Positions 41,509 to 50,873 of a stretch of 64,000 nucleotides of DNA are shown here, in pieces; positions within the stretch are counted from its first letter, which is position 1; each line of letters opens with the position of its first letter. Location of the stretch: assembly GCF_001579845.1 (NCBI RefSeq), contig NZ_CP007440.1, positions 1,116,001 through 1,180,000 on the forward strand, given 5' to 3'. The notes under the pieces were generated by a model. That model made no database searches and was not told where the DNA came from. It saw nothing but the letters and a program-made list of their open reading frames with translations. This stretch comes from Rhodoplanes sp. Z2-YC6860 (lineage in GTDB: Bacteria > Pseudomonadota > Alphaproteobacteria > Rhizobiales > Xanthobacteraceae). A program made the position numbers and the translations under genes.

Positions 41509-42483
41509 CTACTGTGCCGCAGCTTTCAGACCCAAAACCTTGGCAATTCCGGCGAGCTGGTCGTCAAGCTCTTTGATGCCGGCGGCGAACTCGGCCGGTC
41601 CGCGAAGGTCGACGGCTTGCCCGGTGGCTCCGAGTTTTGAGGCAATATCGGCGTCGCCCGCGACTGCGGCCCGCACGTCGGCGGCGATCTTCTCGCGCAG
41701 GGCAAGCGGCATCCCGCGCGGGCCGAAAATGCCGCCGATGCTTTCCATCTCCAGCGCCGGAAATCCAGCCTCGCGCACGGTCGGCACGTCCGGCGCGCTC
41801 GGCGAGCGCGTGCGGCCGGTCACCGCCAGCACCTTGACCTTGCCGGCCTGCATCAGCGGTGTGACGATCGCAAGCGATGACGACAACAGCTGGATGCGAT
41901 TCTCGGCGAGATCGTTCGGCGCCTGCAGGATGTCTCGATAGGGAGTCTTGGCGACCTGCAGATTGTTGTTCTTGAGGAAGCCGGACATCAGGAAGTCGGC
42001 GTTGCCGTTGGCGGCGGCCCAGTTGTACTTGTCCGGGTTGGAGCGCAGCAGTTCGACGAGCTCGCGCAGCGAGCTGACGTTCAACGCGTTCGACACCGTG
42101 ATGGCAAGAAACAGCGAACTGACACCGGCGATCGGCACGAGATCGCGTTCCGCGTTGTAGGGTAGCTTGTCTTTTTCATAAGGATGGACCGCGAAGGTGC
42201 CGACCGGCACCCATAGCAGCGTGTGATCGTCGTTGGCGGCGACGAACGCATTGATCGCGACGAGGCCGTCGCCGCCGGGACGGTTCTCGATGATGGCAGC
42301 CTTGCCCCAGCGCTGGGCGAGGCGGTCGGCGACGAGGCGTGCGGTGATGTCTGTTCCGCTGGCCGGTCCGAATGGCAGGATGAATTTCACCGCCCGCTGC
42401 GGGTAGGTCTGCGCCGAGGCAGCATCGGCGGCGTAAAAGCCCGTGGCCCACGCCGCAACCAACACGATCACCATTCGCAGCAT
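41509..42483 (-). CDS. Bug-family tripartite tricarboxylate transporter receptor
   Basis: A 324-aa receptor: Sec signal ending ASAQ, then TYPQRAVKFILPFGPASGTD, with Ala-Ser in place of the usual Gly-Gly of the ligand loop, and PDVPTVREAGF. GGAG is 7 nt ahead of ATG 42483. It lies between the molybdenum hydroxylase subunit and the second Bug on the minus strand. Two different Bugs in one unit suggest two ligands or divergence of function. Confidence 0.92.
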   Translation of the reverse strand: MLRMVIVLVAAWATGFYAADAASAQTYPQRAVKFILPFGPASGTDITARLVADRLAQRWGKAAIIENRPGGDGLVAINAFVAANDDHTLLWVPVGTFAVHPYEKDKLPYNAERDLVPIAGVSSLFLAITVSNALNVSSLRELVELLRSNPDKYNWAAANGNADFLMSGFLKNNNLQVAKTPYRDILQAPNDLAENRIQLLSSSLAIVTPLMQAGKVKVLAVTGRTRSPSAPDVPTVREAGFPALEMESIGGIFGPRGMPLALREKIAADVRAAVAGDADIASKLGATGQAVDLRGPAEFAAGIKELDDQLAGIAKVLGLKAAAQ

Positions 42484-42556
42484 CGCAGCTCTCCACCCCT
42501 TCGTTTGTTTTGTGTATTGTGCCTCGACGGAGTCGATCTGCACAGGGCGGCGCGAG

Positions 42557-44890
42557 CTACCTTCCGTCGCGGATTGCCTTGAGCAGCCGCTCCGGAGTTA
42601 GCGGCAGATCGCGGATCCGCACGCCGAATGGCCGCAGCGCGTCCTCGACTGCTGAGATGATTGCGGCCGGAGCCGATATGGTGCCGCTTTCTGCTGCGCC
42701 TTTCACGCCGAGCGGATTGAGCGGCGTCGGCGTCTCCATATGCACCACCTCGATCCGCGGCACGGTGTCGGTGCTGGGCAGAAGGTAATCGCCATAAGTC
42801 ACGGTCTGCGGTTGGCCCTCGCCATCGAAGCGCATCCATTCGTAGAGCGTCGCGCCAATGCCATGCGCGACAGCGCCGATCACCTGGCCGTCGACAATCA
42901 TCGGATTGATGATCCGTCCGCTGTCATGCACCACGACATAGTTGCGAAGGGCGACAGCGCCGGTCTCCGGGTCCACCTCCGCTTCGCAGACATGGCTGCC
43001 ATTGCAATAGGTCAGTGCGGGTGCTGGAAAATCCACAGCCGAGGCAAGGCCCGGCGTGATGCCGTTCGGCAGGCCGAAACCCGGCACGCCGCCGATGGCA
43101 TGCGCGATCTCGGCGAGCGTCTTGCGCAGCTGCGGCACGCCTTTGACCTGCACAGCGCCGTCTTTGAGTTCCAGATCGTCCGCCGAAGCTTCGAGCATTT
43201 CGGCCGCTGCCTTTAAGGCTTTCTCGCGCACCTCGACGGCGGCGCGATGCACGGCATTGCCGGCGGTCACGGCCTGGCGGCTCGCGAAAGCGCCGAAGCC
43301 CATCGCGGTGCCGGCCGTGTCCCCCGCGACAACTGTGATGCTGTCGGGCGCAACGTTCAGCACATCGCCGACGAGCTGCGCCAGCATCGATTTGGTGCCC
43401 TGGCCCTGCGCGCTCGCGCCGCTCGTGACGACGATTTTTCCCGACGCGCCGACGCGCAGCGTCGCACTTTCGAACGGTCCGCGGCCGGTTGCTTCCACGT
43501 AGTTTGCAAGACCGAGCCCGATGTAGCGGCCCTCTCGCCGCGCGGCGGCCTGCCGCGCCGGAAAGTCGGCCCAACCGGCGGCGTCAAGCGCGCGGCGCTG
43601 ACACTCCGGGTAGTCACCGCTGTCGTAGGTCATGGTCGAGCCGTCACGCTGCTTGATCGGCGTCGGATAGGGCATCTGCGACGGCTGGATCATGTTCCGC
43701 CGCCGGATCTCGTCCCGCGGCAGATCGAGCTTATGCGCGATCGCGTCGAGCATCCGCTCCATCACGAACATGCCTTGCGGCCGGCCGGCGCCGCGGGTCG
43801 GCGCGGACGGCACGAAATTGGTCAGGCACCAGTTGATGTCGAGCCGATAGGCCGGCAGCACGTAGGGACCGATCACGTTGGTCCCGGCGTTGTAGGCCAT
43901 GGCGACGCCGTAGGGCGTGCAGGAGCCGTGGTCATGGCAAAGCCGGCCGCGCAGCGCGAGCAGGCGGCCGTCAGCGTCGAAGGCGGCGTCCATGTCCCAG
44001 TCCTGGTCGCGCTCACCGACAGCGGCGACGAAGTTCTCGCGGCGATCCTCCATCCACTTGAGCGGCTTGCCGAGCAGCATCGCTGCGGCCGGCAATGCGA
44101 GTTCTTCCGGATGGAACGCGGCTTTGGGGCCGAAGCCGCCGCCGCTGTCCGGCGCGACGACGCGAATGCGGCTTTCCGGCACGCCGAGCGCCGCGACCAG
44201 AATCTGTTTGGCCCGATGCGGCATCTGGGTGTTGGCGTAGATCGTCAGCGTATCGTCGATCGGATCGGGCCGTACCGCGATGCCACGCGTCTCGATCGAA
44301 TGGCCGCCGCCTTTGTGCAGCCGGAAGCGATCCTTGACCCGATGTGCCGCCTTGGCGAAGGCGGCGTCAATATCGCCATAGTCGATGCTTTGCCGCGCCA
44401 CGAGATTGTCCGGGCAGTCGAGCCGCGCTTTCGGCGCGCCGGGTTCAAGCCCGTCGACCGGATCGGTGACCGCGGGCAGCGGCTCGATGTCGAACGCGAC
44501 CGAGGTCAGTGCATCCTCGGCGAGGCGCCGCGATTGCGCGACCACCATGGCGATCGGCTCGCCAACGTAAGTGACCTCGTCCTTCACCAGCGCCTGCGGG
44601 TCGACATGGAAACGGATCGCGCCCGACGGCAGCGACTGCGGTATGCGATCCGAAGTCAGCAACGGCCGCAGATCCGCAAAGGTCAGCACTGCGTGAACAC
44701 CGGGCTGCGTCTTCGTGGCGCTGTCATCGACGCTTTTCAGCCGTCCATGCGCCACGGGGCTGCGCAGGAACGCAACATGCAGCGCATCTGGCATGGGCAG
44801 ATCGTCGACGAAGCGGCCCTGGCCGCGCAACAGCGGGCCGTCCTCGACCCGCACCATGCGCCGGCCGATCAATTGCGAATGCTCTGCCAT
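42557..44890 (-). CDS. Xanthine dehydrogenase/CoxL-type molybdenum-binding large subunit
   Basis: A 777-aa aldehyde-oxidase/xanthine-dehydrogenase family catalytic subunit: GRRMVRVEDGPLLRGQGRF opening, YVGEPIAMVVAQ, the molybdopterin block DSGGGFGPKAAFHPEE, FVPSAPTRGAGRPQG in the position of the CO dehydrogenase loop (so not a form-I CoxL), and the catalytic Glu in GVKGAAESG near the C-terminus. Such enzymes hydroxylate N-heterocycles or aldehydes and normally need FAD (CoxM) and 2Fe-2S (CoxS) subunits. Neither is encoded beside it. It leads a minus-strand unit with two Bugs and UbiD. Confidence 0.93.
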   Translation of the reverse strand: MAEHSQLIGRRMVRVEDGPLLRGQGRFVDDLPMPDALHVAFLRSPVAHGRLKSVDDSATKTQPGVHAVLTFADLRPLLTSDRIPQSLPSGAIRFHVDPQALVKDEVTYVGEPIAMVVAQSRRLAEDALTSVAFDIEPLPAVTDPVDGLEPGAPKARLDCPDNLVARQSIDYGDIDAAFAKAAHRVKDRFRLHKGGGHSIETRGIAVRPDPIDDTLTIYANTQMPHRAKQILVAALGVPESRIRVVAPDSGGGFGPKAAFHPEELALPAAAMLLGKPLKWMEDRRENFVAAVGERDQDWDMDAAFDADGRLLALRGRLCHDHGSCTPYGVAMAYNAGTNVIGPYVLPAYRLDINWCLTNFVPSAPTRGAGRPQGMFVMERMLDAIAHKLDLPRDEIRRRNMIQPSQMPYPTPIKQRDGSTMTYDSGDYPECQRRALDAAGWADFPARQAAARREGRYIGLGLANYVEATGRGPFESATLRVGASGKIVVTSGASAQGQGTKSMLAQLVGDVLNVAPDSITVVAGDTAGTAMGFGAFASRQAVTAGNAVHRAAVEVREKALKAAAEMLEASADDLELKDGAVQVKGVPQLRKTLAEIAHAIGGVPGFGLPNGITPGLASAVDFPAPALTYCNGSHVCEAEVDPETGAVALRNYVVVHDSGRIINPMIVDGQVIGAVAHGIGATLYEWMRFDGEGQPQTVTYGDYLLPSTDTVPRIEVVHMETPTPLNPLGVKGAAESGTISAPAAIISAVEDALRPFGVRIRDLPLTPERLLKAIRDGR

Positions 44891-45005
44891 CGCTTCGGTT
44901 CAGTCTCCAGCAGCCTTGCTCACGTGCACCGAAAGGCGCACGCTCAAGTTTAGAACGCCCTCAATCTGGTGAATACAAACCGGCGGGCAGGCTAGGGAGG
45001 TTAGC

Positions 45006-45731
45006 ATGAGCGACCAGGACTCTGGACCGCAAGGTTTCGCACGTCGCGATTTCCTGAAAGGTGCGGTGGTTGGCGGCGCCGCGGCCGCGACTGGAACGGT
45101 CTCGCCGGCCGTCGCGGCGGAAACGCAGCTGCAGGCCGCGGCACCCGCGTCGCAACTTGGCTATGCGTTCCTCAATATCGAAGAGGCGGCTTTCGTCGAG
45201 GCGCTGGTCGATCACATGATCCCGGCCGACGATCTGTCGCCGAAGGGCACCGACATCGGCCTCAACATCTATATCGATCGGGCACTGGCCGGCGGGTGGG
45301 GCAAGGGCGAGCGGCTCTACATGCAGGGGCCGTGGAAGCGCGGCACGCCGAACCAGGGCTATCAGCTGCCGCTCACGCCCGCGCAGCTCTATCGCGCCGG
45401 CATCGAAGCAACCAATGCCCATTGCCGTAAGACCTATGGCAAGCCGTTCGATCGGATCGACGTCAAGCAGCGCGAAGAGGTGCTGGTTGGATTGTCCGGC
45501 GGCAAGATCACCTTCGAGAACGGCCCGCCGGCGCGGATGTTCTGGGGCACGGTCTATCAGACCGTCATGGAGGGCATGTTCTCCGACCCGATCTATGGCG
45601 GCAACCGCGACAAGGCCGGCTGGAAGCTGATCGGCTTCCCGGGAGCTGTCGCGGTGCATCGCGAGCACGTCGCGCAGTATCGCGACAAGCCCTACACCGC
45701 CGACATCCTCGGCATTGCGGATCTCAGTTGA
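45006..45731 (+). CDS. Gluconate 2-dehydrogenase subunit 3-like protein (Tat-exported)
   Basis: A 241-aa protein with a twin-arginine signal (FARRDFLKGAVVGGAAAATG, ending near AVAA). The mature region contains LNIEEAAFVEALVDHMIPADDLSP, typical of the gamma subunit of membrane-bound gluconate, sorbitol or glucose dehydrogenases, which serves as a folding and Tat-hitchhiking partner for the flavoprotein encoded 13 nt downstream. No multihaem cytochrome c subunit follows. Confidence 0.92.
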   Translation: MSDQDSGPQGFARRDFLKGAVVGGAAAATGTVSPAVAAETQLQAAAPASQLGYAFLNIEEAAFVEALVDHMIPADDLSPKGTDIGLNIYIDRALAGGWGKGERLYMQGPWKRGTPNQGYQLPLTPAQLYRAGIEATNAHCRKTYGKPFDRIDVKQREEVLVGLSGGKITFENGPPARMFWGTVYQTVMEGMFSDPIYGGNRDKAGWKLIGFPGAVAVHREHVAQYRDKPYTADILGIADLS

Positions 45732-45744
45732 GGGGAGGGGCGAG

Positions 45745-47517
45745 ATGGCGACCAAGCTGAAAGACGTCGATGTCGTCGTCGTGGGTCTCGGTTGGACCGG
45801 CGGCATTCTGTCTAAAGAGCTGACAGAGGCGGGATTGAAGGTCGTCGCGCTGGAGCGTGGCAATCCGTTCAATCCGGCCAACGACTTTGCACTCCCCAAT
45901 CTTCGCGACGAGCTTCGCTACGTGGTGCGCCACGAGCTGATGCAGAACACCGCGCGCGACACGCTCACCATCCGCAACAACATCTCGCAGGAGGCGCTGC
46001 CGATGCGACGCCTCGGCTCGTTCCTGCCGGGCGAGGGCGTCGGCGGCTCGGCGACGCATTGGAGCGGTCACACGTGGCGCTGGACCGACATGGAGTTCAA
46101 GGTGCGCTCCATGTACGAGGAGCGTTACGGCAAGAGCTTCATTCCGGACGACATGACGATCCAGGATTGGGGCATCACCTACAACGAACTCGAGCCCTAT
46201 TACGACCGGTTCGAATACACCGCGGCGGTTTCCGGCAAGGCCGGCAATATCAAGGGGCAGATCGTCGCCGGCGGTAATCCGTTCGAAGCGCCGCGCGCCC
46301 GGGATTACGCGCTGCCGCCGCTCACCCCGATCAATTCCAGCGTGCTGTTCACCGAGGCCGCGAAGAACCTCGGCTATCATCCGTTCCCGCGGCCTTCAGC
46401 CAACGCGTCGCAGCCCTACACGAACCCCGACGGTTCGCAGTACGGCGCTTGTCAGTATTGCGGCTATTGTCAGCGCTTCGGGTGCGAGGCCAACGCCAAA
46501 GGCAGTCCGCTGGTCTCGGTGATTCCCATTGCCATGCGGAATCCCAATTTCGAGCTGCGCGCGCATTCGTGGGTCACGAAGGTCATCAAGGACTCCGATG
46601 GCAAGAAAGTGACCGGCGTCGCCTACACGAACGTCCTGACCGGCGAGGAATTCGAGCAGCCGGCCAATATCGTGCTGCTCTGCGCCTATGCGATCAACAA
46701 CGTGCACCTGATGCTGTTGTCCGGCACCGGGCAGCCCTACGACCCCGCGGCGCAGACCGGCGTGGTCGGCAAGAACTACTGCTATCAGAACGGCGTCAGC
46801 GCGACGTTGTTCTTCGAAGGCAAGTACTTCAACCCATTCATCAGCGCTGGCGGCTCCAACGCCACCATCGACGACTTCAACATCAATTGGGCCTTCGATC
46901 GTGGCCCTCATAACTTCATCGGCGGCTACAACGTGGCCGGCGGCTTCAACACCGCGCTGCCGATCGGCTTCCGGCCGGTACCGCGCGGCACGCCGCAATG
47001 GGGCACCGCCTGGAAGGCCGCGACGAAGAAGTGGTACCAGCACGGCATGACCATCAACGCAGCCGGCAGCGTGATGGCCAACCGCAACAACTACTTTGAC
47101 CTCGATCCCACCTACCGGAACGCCTTCGGCCAGCCGCTGATGCGCATGACCTTCGATTACAAGGACAACGAGAAGAAAATGGGCAAGCACTCGGCGGATC
47201 TGGTCAACAGCATCGCCAAGTCGATGAACCCGACACATGTCAATCAAGCGTCATCGCGCGACAGTTGGACCGTTGTGCCGTACCAGTCGACGCACAACAC
47301 CGGCGGCACCATCATGGGCACCAATCCGAAGAACAGCGTCGTCAACAAGTATTTGCAGAGTTGGGACTGTCACAACCTGTTCACGGTCGGCGCCAACGTG
47401 TTCCCGCACAATTCGTCGTACAACCCGACCGGGCCGGTCGGCGCGCTGGCCTATTGGACCGCGGACGCGATCAAGAACCGGTATCTCAAGAGCCCGGGTC
47501 CCCTGGTGCAGGCCTGA
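45745..47517 (+). CDS. GMC-family flavoprotein dehydrogenase with Fe-S cysteine motif (gluconate-dehydrogenase large-subunit type)
   Basis: A 590-aa FAD enzyme: dinucleotide loop VVVGLGWTGG (residues 11-20), GEGVGGSATHWSG, and the C-terminal NPTGPVGALAYWTADAI. A cysteine cluster at C236, C239, C242 and C247 (GACQYCGYCQRFGCE) matches the site that holds a 3Fe-4S cluster in bacterial FAD-glucose dehydrogenase. It has no signal of its own and probably rides on the Tat signal of the subunit encoded upstream. It would oxidise a sugar acid, polyol or alcohol in the periplasm. The usual cytochrome partner is absent. GGGGAGGGG precedes ATG 45745. Confidence 0.93.
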   Translation: MATKLKDVDVVVVGLGWTGGILSKELTEAGLKVVALERGNPFNPANDFALPNLRDELRYVVRHELMQNTARDTLTIRNNISQEALPMRRLGSFLPGEGVGGSATHWSGHTWRWTDMEFKVRSMYEERYGKSFIPDDMTIQDWGITYNELEPYYDRFEYTAAVSGKAGNIKGQIVAGGNPFEAPRARDYALPPLTPINSSVLFTEAAKNLGYHPFPRPSANASQPYTNPDGSQYGACQYCGYCQRFGCEANAKGSPLVSVIPIAMRNPNFELRAHSWVTKVIKDSDGKKVTGVAYTNVLTGEEFEQPANIVLLCAYAINNVHLMLLSGTGQPYDPAAQTGVVGKNYCYQNGVSATLFFEGKYFNPFISAGGSNATIDDFNINWAFDRGPHNFIGGYNVAGGFNTALPIGFRPVPRGTPQWGTAWKAATKKWYQHGMTINAAGSVMANRNNYFDLDPTYRNAFGQPLMRMTFDYKDNEKKMGKHSADLVNSIAKSMNPTHVNQASSRDSWTVVPYQSTHNTGGTIMGTNPKNSVVNKYLQSWDCHNLFTVGANVFPHNSSYNPTGPVGALAYWTADAIKNRYLKSPGPLVQA

Positions 47518-47553
47518 CGGGATAGCCATTCCGCCCGCGATGACCCCCATGCC

Positions 47554-47579
47554 GTGAACCGGCCGTTCGCCCGGTTCAC
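47554..47579. terminator. Hairpin downstream of the GMC dehydrogenase gene
   Basis: GTGAACCGG-CCGTTCGC-CCGGTTCAC is a 9-bp stem 37 nt after the GMC stop. No T-run follows, so it is not a classic intrinsic terminator. It may terminate weakly or protect mRNA. Confidence 0.4.
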
Positions 47580-47647
47580 GCGTGTCGTGGTCCTGTTGTA
47601 TGACTGGGACGAGATAGGCGAGACAGCCAGGACCAAGGGAGGATTTC

Positions 47648-48901
47648 ATGGAGCGCATCCCGCAACCGATCATGGACAAGCGGGGCGAGCCCCATATGAA
47701 GCGCTTCGAGGATCAGCGCTGGGTGCTCGACAATATCGTCCGCGCCAACGGTATCGATTGGGATCAGCCGCGCTCGATCTACATCTCCGGCCCCTGTGGC
47801 ATGGAGGGCCAGGCGGATATTCATGGTATCCGCGAGCGGGTGAAGAAGATGGCCGACATCGCGCCGGCCTTCGAGGCGGTCGCGGTGCGCCGCGAAGCCA
47901 AGGCCAAGGCGGCCGAAGAAGCGGGCAGCATGGTCACAGCGCGCGACAACTATTTCATGTCGGCCGTCTATTGGGGCGCGGCGCAATGGCCCTACGACCA
48001 GAATGACGAAGAAAATGTCCGCTGCCATCTGAAGAAGCGCGAGAACTACACCAAGTATGCAGGCCTCGCCGACCACAAGGTGGAGGCGGCATGGATTCCG
48101 TTCAAGGACACGGCGCTGCCGGCCTGGCTGCATCTGCCGCCGAACTACAACGGCGGCAAGCTGCCGGTGATCATCAATGTGCCCGGCATGGACAGCTACA
48201 AGGAAATCCAGACCGCGCTTTACGGCGACCGCTTCCTCAATCGTGGCTTTGCGGTGCTCAACATCGACGGCCCAGGCCAGTACGAGTCGCCGATGCTCGG
48301 CATCTACTTCTCGGTCGACAACTGGGTCGCGACCGGCAAGGCCGTGTGCGACTGGCTTGCCAAGCGGCCCGAGATCGACATGAGCAGGGTCGTGCTGTCG
48401 GGCACGAGCTTCGGCACCTTCTTCGGCACGATTGCCACCGCGCACGAGCCGCGCATCTCGGCATGCGCCGTGATCTCGGTGTGCCATGAGCCCGGCTGCC
48501 ACACGATCTTCCAGGAGGCATCACCGACCTTCAAGAAACGCTTCATGTACATGTCGGGCATCACCGATGAGGCCGAGTTCGACAAGATGCGCCAGGGCAT
48601 GACGTGGGAAGGCCATGCCGACAAGATCAAGGCGCCGTATCTCTGCGTCGCCGGCGAGTTCGACGAGCTGTCGCCGATCGAGCACTCCAAGCGACTGGTG
48701 GCTGCGGTGAAAGGTCCGAAGCGGATGGTGGTCTATCAGGAGTCACGCCACTCGGTCGGCAACGTGCCGGCCGCCAACCTCGGGCCGTTCCCGCCCATCC
48801 TGGTGGCGGATTGGCTCGCGGACCGCGTCGCCGGAAAGCCGTTCCCGAACGAGCAATGGTACGTGCGGGGCAACGGTGTGATCGACAAGAAGCCTTTCTG
48901 A
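47648..48901 (+). CDS. Alpha/beta hydrolase, FrsA/DHPON-hydrolase-like
   Basis: A 417-aa serine hydrolase. The triad is readable: S254 in the nucleophile elbow SGTSFGT, D339 in AGEFDELSP and H368 in ESRHSVGN. A helical N-terminal region of about 150 residues precedes the catalytic domain, as in 2,6-dihydroxy-pseudo-oxynicotine hydrolase and FrsA-type C-C or ester hydrolases. GGGAGGATTTC precedes the ATG. It follows the GMC dehydrogenase after a hairpin and may be independently transcribed. Confidence 0.88.
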   Translation: MERIPQPIMDKRGEPHMKRFEDQRWVLDNIVRANGIDWDQPRSIYISGPCGMEGQADIHGIRERVKKMADIAPAFEAVAVRREAKAKAAEEAGSMVTARDNYFMSAVYWGAAQWPYDQNDEENVRCHLKKRENYTKYAGLADHKVEAAWIPFKDTALPAWLHLPPNYNGGKLPVIINVPGMDSYKEIQTALYGDRFLNRGFAVLNIDGPGQYESPMLGIYFSVDNWVATGKAVCDWLAKRPEIDMSRVVLSGTSFGTFFGTIATAHEPRISACAVISVCHEPGCHTIFQEASPTFKKRFMYMSGITDEAEFDKMRQGMTWEGHADKIKAPYLCVAGEFDELSPIEHSKRLVAAVKGPKRMVVYQESRHSVGNVPAANLGPFPPILVADWLADRVAGKPFPNEQWYVRGNGVIDKKPF

Positions 48902-48980
48902 GGGTCACACTGTTTTGCATCCGGCGCAGTGCTAAGGTCTGCGCCGGGGGTATCTTCAATGTTCAACGAAGGATGTTGCC

Positions 48981-49229
48981 ATGACGATCAAGATGCTTTT
49001 TGCGACCGCTGCCACCCTCGCGTTGCTCGGCACCAGCGCCGGCTACGCCCAGACGCCGGCTCCCTCCACGGATAAGCCCGCGGCGGCTGCGACCGACAAG
49101 GCGGCCGCGGCGGCGAAGGCGAAGCCCGCGCGCACCGCGAAATCGCTTGAGTGTTCGAAGCAGGCCGACGAGAAGCAGCTCCACGGCAAGCCGCGCAAGA
49201 AGTTCATGAGCGAGTGCAAGAAGGCCTAA
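48981..49229 (+). CDS. PsiF-repeat secreted small protein
   Basis: An 82-aa secreted protein. The Sec signal ends at GYAQ, a low-complexity Ala/Lys/Pro linker follows, and there is one PsiF repeat: KSLECSKQADEKQLHGK then RKKFMSECKK, with its two cysteines presumably disulfide-bonded. PsiF proteins were found as phosphate-starvation products, and their function is unknown. Confidence 0.85.
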   Translation: MTIKMLFATAATLALLGTSAGYAQTPAPSTDKPAAAATDKAAAAAKAKPARTAKSLECSKQADEKQLHGKPRKKFMSECKKA

Positions 49230-49242
49230 AGCGCCGCTTCGC

Positions 49243-50841
49243 TTAGTGGCCTGTGGCCGCTGCGGCGAGCCGAACCGGATCGTCTGGCGGTGAATTACCC
49301 CGCCAGACCACATGCAGGTCCGGCCGGACCAGCACGAGGTCGCGCCCGTAGATCGTGCGCGCCTCGTCGCCCGGCAGATCGAGCACCGTGAACGGCGCGC
49401 CGAATTTTCCGAACGCCGTCTTAAGCGCTGACCCATCCGCTTTGCTGCCGCCGAGCCGGATGAGCGTATAGCCGTCGCCGATGCAGTCGGCTGCGGCGCG
49501 GCCGTCCGGCAGCCAGGCGTGGGGCAGCCGCACGCCTGGCCAAGTGCTCGGCGTGTATTCGACATAATCGTAGGGCGGCCCGTCGCCGTTTTCCGTCGCC
49601 ACCAGCGGCGAGCCGAAATAGTGATAGCCGAGCTCGGCGCCGATCATCTCATTGGTCTTGCGCTGCTCGACGTCGGCCACGGCCGCGAGATGCGCCCGAG
49701 CCGCGGCGCCCGCCGGCGTGCTGTCGCGCATCTCGGGCTTCCACTGCGCCCGCCATTTGCGCCGGCCGAGCGAGGCGTAGCGCGACGCGCCGACGTTGTT
49801 CTCGCCAACGCGCCGCCGTTCGGTCTCGTAGGAGGCGAGCAGCCCTGGACCGCCCCAGCCTTGCAGCGTGCCGGCCAGCTTCCAGCCGAGATCGATGGCG
49901 TCACCGACGCCGGTGTTCATGCCGAGCCCGCCGGTCGGTATCACGAGATGCACGGCATCGCCCGCAAGCAGCACGCGGCCGTGGCCGTAGCTCTCGGCCA
50001 GCAAAAGATTCTGCCGCCACTCGCCGACATAGAGCATCTCGTATTTGACCGGCATGGCGACGGTCGCTTCGAACTTCGTCGCCATGTCCTGATCTGTCGC
50101 GACGACGGAATGCAACGTGAAATGCTTCGTGCTGTCCTGAACGATGAGCTGTGTCGATTGGTTGTCGGCGACGTGGTAATGCCGGCCCTTGCCAATGGCG
50201 ATGCGCTCGAACAGGTCGTCGCAACGATAGAGCGCCTGGCGAAGCTGCAGAATGTTGCCTTCGCCGGCGAGCTTGATGTCGAGCTGCTTGCGCACGTTGC
50301 TGGCGCCGCCGTCGCAGCCGACCATGTATTTCGCTGTGATCAGCGATGTGTTGCCACCCTCGGCCACCTCGGCAGTCACGGAGTTCGCATCCTGCTTGAA
50401 CGAAACGAACTCGCAGCCGTAGCGCACGGTGACGCTCGGCAATGTCTCGACCACGGATTTGAGCAGCGGCTCCAGCGTGTATTGCGAGATGAGCTGATAG
50501 GGCTCGAGCGGCAGCGTGCCGTCATGGCTCGCGGCGATTTCCTTCTTGGCGTCGGCAACCGACGGATAAGGCAGATGCAACAGCGGCGGCTCGATCAGCG
50601 AGGTGACGATGTAGACGTCCATCGGCACCCATGACGGCAGGCCTGCACCTCGGATTTTCTCTGCAAGCCCGAGTCGCCGGTAGAGTTCCATGGAGCGGGC
50701 GTTGCACCGCTCCATCTTGGGCCACATGTGCGGCGCGTTTTTCTGTTCGATCAGCGTGCAGCGGATGCTGCGGCGGCCGAGATCGAGCGCCAGCGTCAGA
50801 CCCACGGGGCCCGCACCGATGATCAGAACGTCAGTGTCCAT
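49243..50841 (-). CDS. FAD-dependent aromatic hydroxylase (PheA/TfdB/MhpA-like)
   Basis: A 532-aa class A flavoprotein monooxygenase: GxGxxG in VLIIGAGPVGLTLALDLGRR, the DG motif in MVGCDGGASNVRKQL, GD in RVLLAGDAVHLVIPTGGLGMNTG, and a C-terminal thioredoxin-like domain (RPDLHVVWRG near the end). It hydroxylates phenolic or aromatic acids using NAD(P)H and O2. It is the last gene of a minus-strand set with the 104-aa unknown, the CMD-family protein and a GMC oxidoreductase. Confidence 0.92.
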   Translation of the reverse strand: MDTDVLIIGAGPVGLTLALDLGRRSIRCTLIEQKNAPHMWPKMERCNARSMELYRRLGLAEKIRGAGLPSWVPMDVYIVTSLIEPPLLHLPYPSVADAKKEIAASHDGTLPLEPYQLISQYTLEPLLKSVVETLPSVTVRYGCEFVSFKQDANSVTAEVAEGGNTSLITAKYMVGCDGGASNVRKQLDIKLAGEGNILQLRQALYRCDDLFERIAIGKGRHYHVADNQSTQLIVQDSTKHFTLHSVVATDQDMATKFEATVAMPVKYEMLYVGEWRQNLLLAESYGHGRVLLAGDAVHLVIPTGGLGMNTGVGDAIDLGWKLAGTLQGWGGPGLLASYETERRRVGENNVGASRYASLGRRKWRAQWKPEMRDSTPAGAAARAHLAAVADVEQRKTNEMIGAELGYHYFGSPLVATENGDGPPYDYVEYTPSTWPGVRLPHAWLPDGRAAADCIGDGYTLIRLGGSKADGSALKTAFGKFGAPFTVLDLPGDEARTIYGRDLVLVRPDLHVVWRGNSPPDDPVRLAAAATGH

Positions 50842-50873
50842 ACGAATTCATATCAAGTGCGGCACGCGGCCGG

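Noticed and set aside
43247-44953. 568-codon open frame on the plus strand
   Set aside because: It is antisense to the molybdenum hydroxylase subunit; the product has shadow-type composition.
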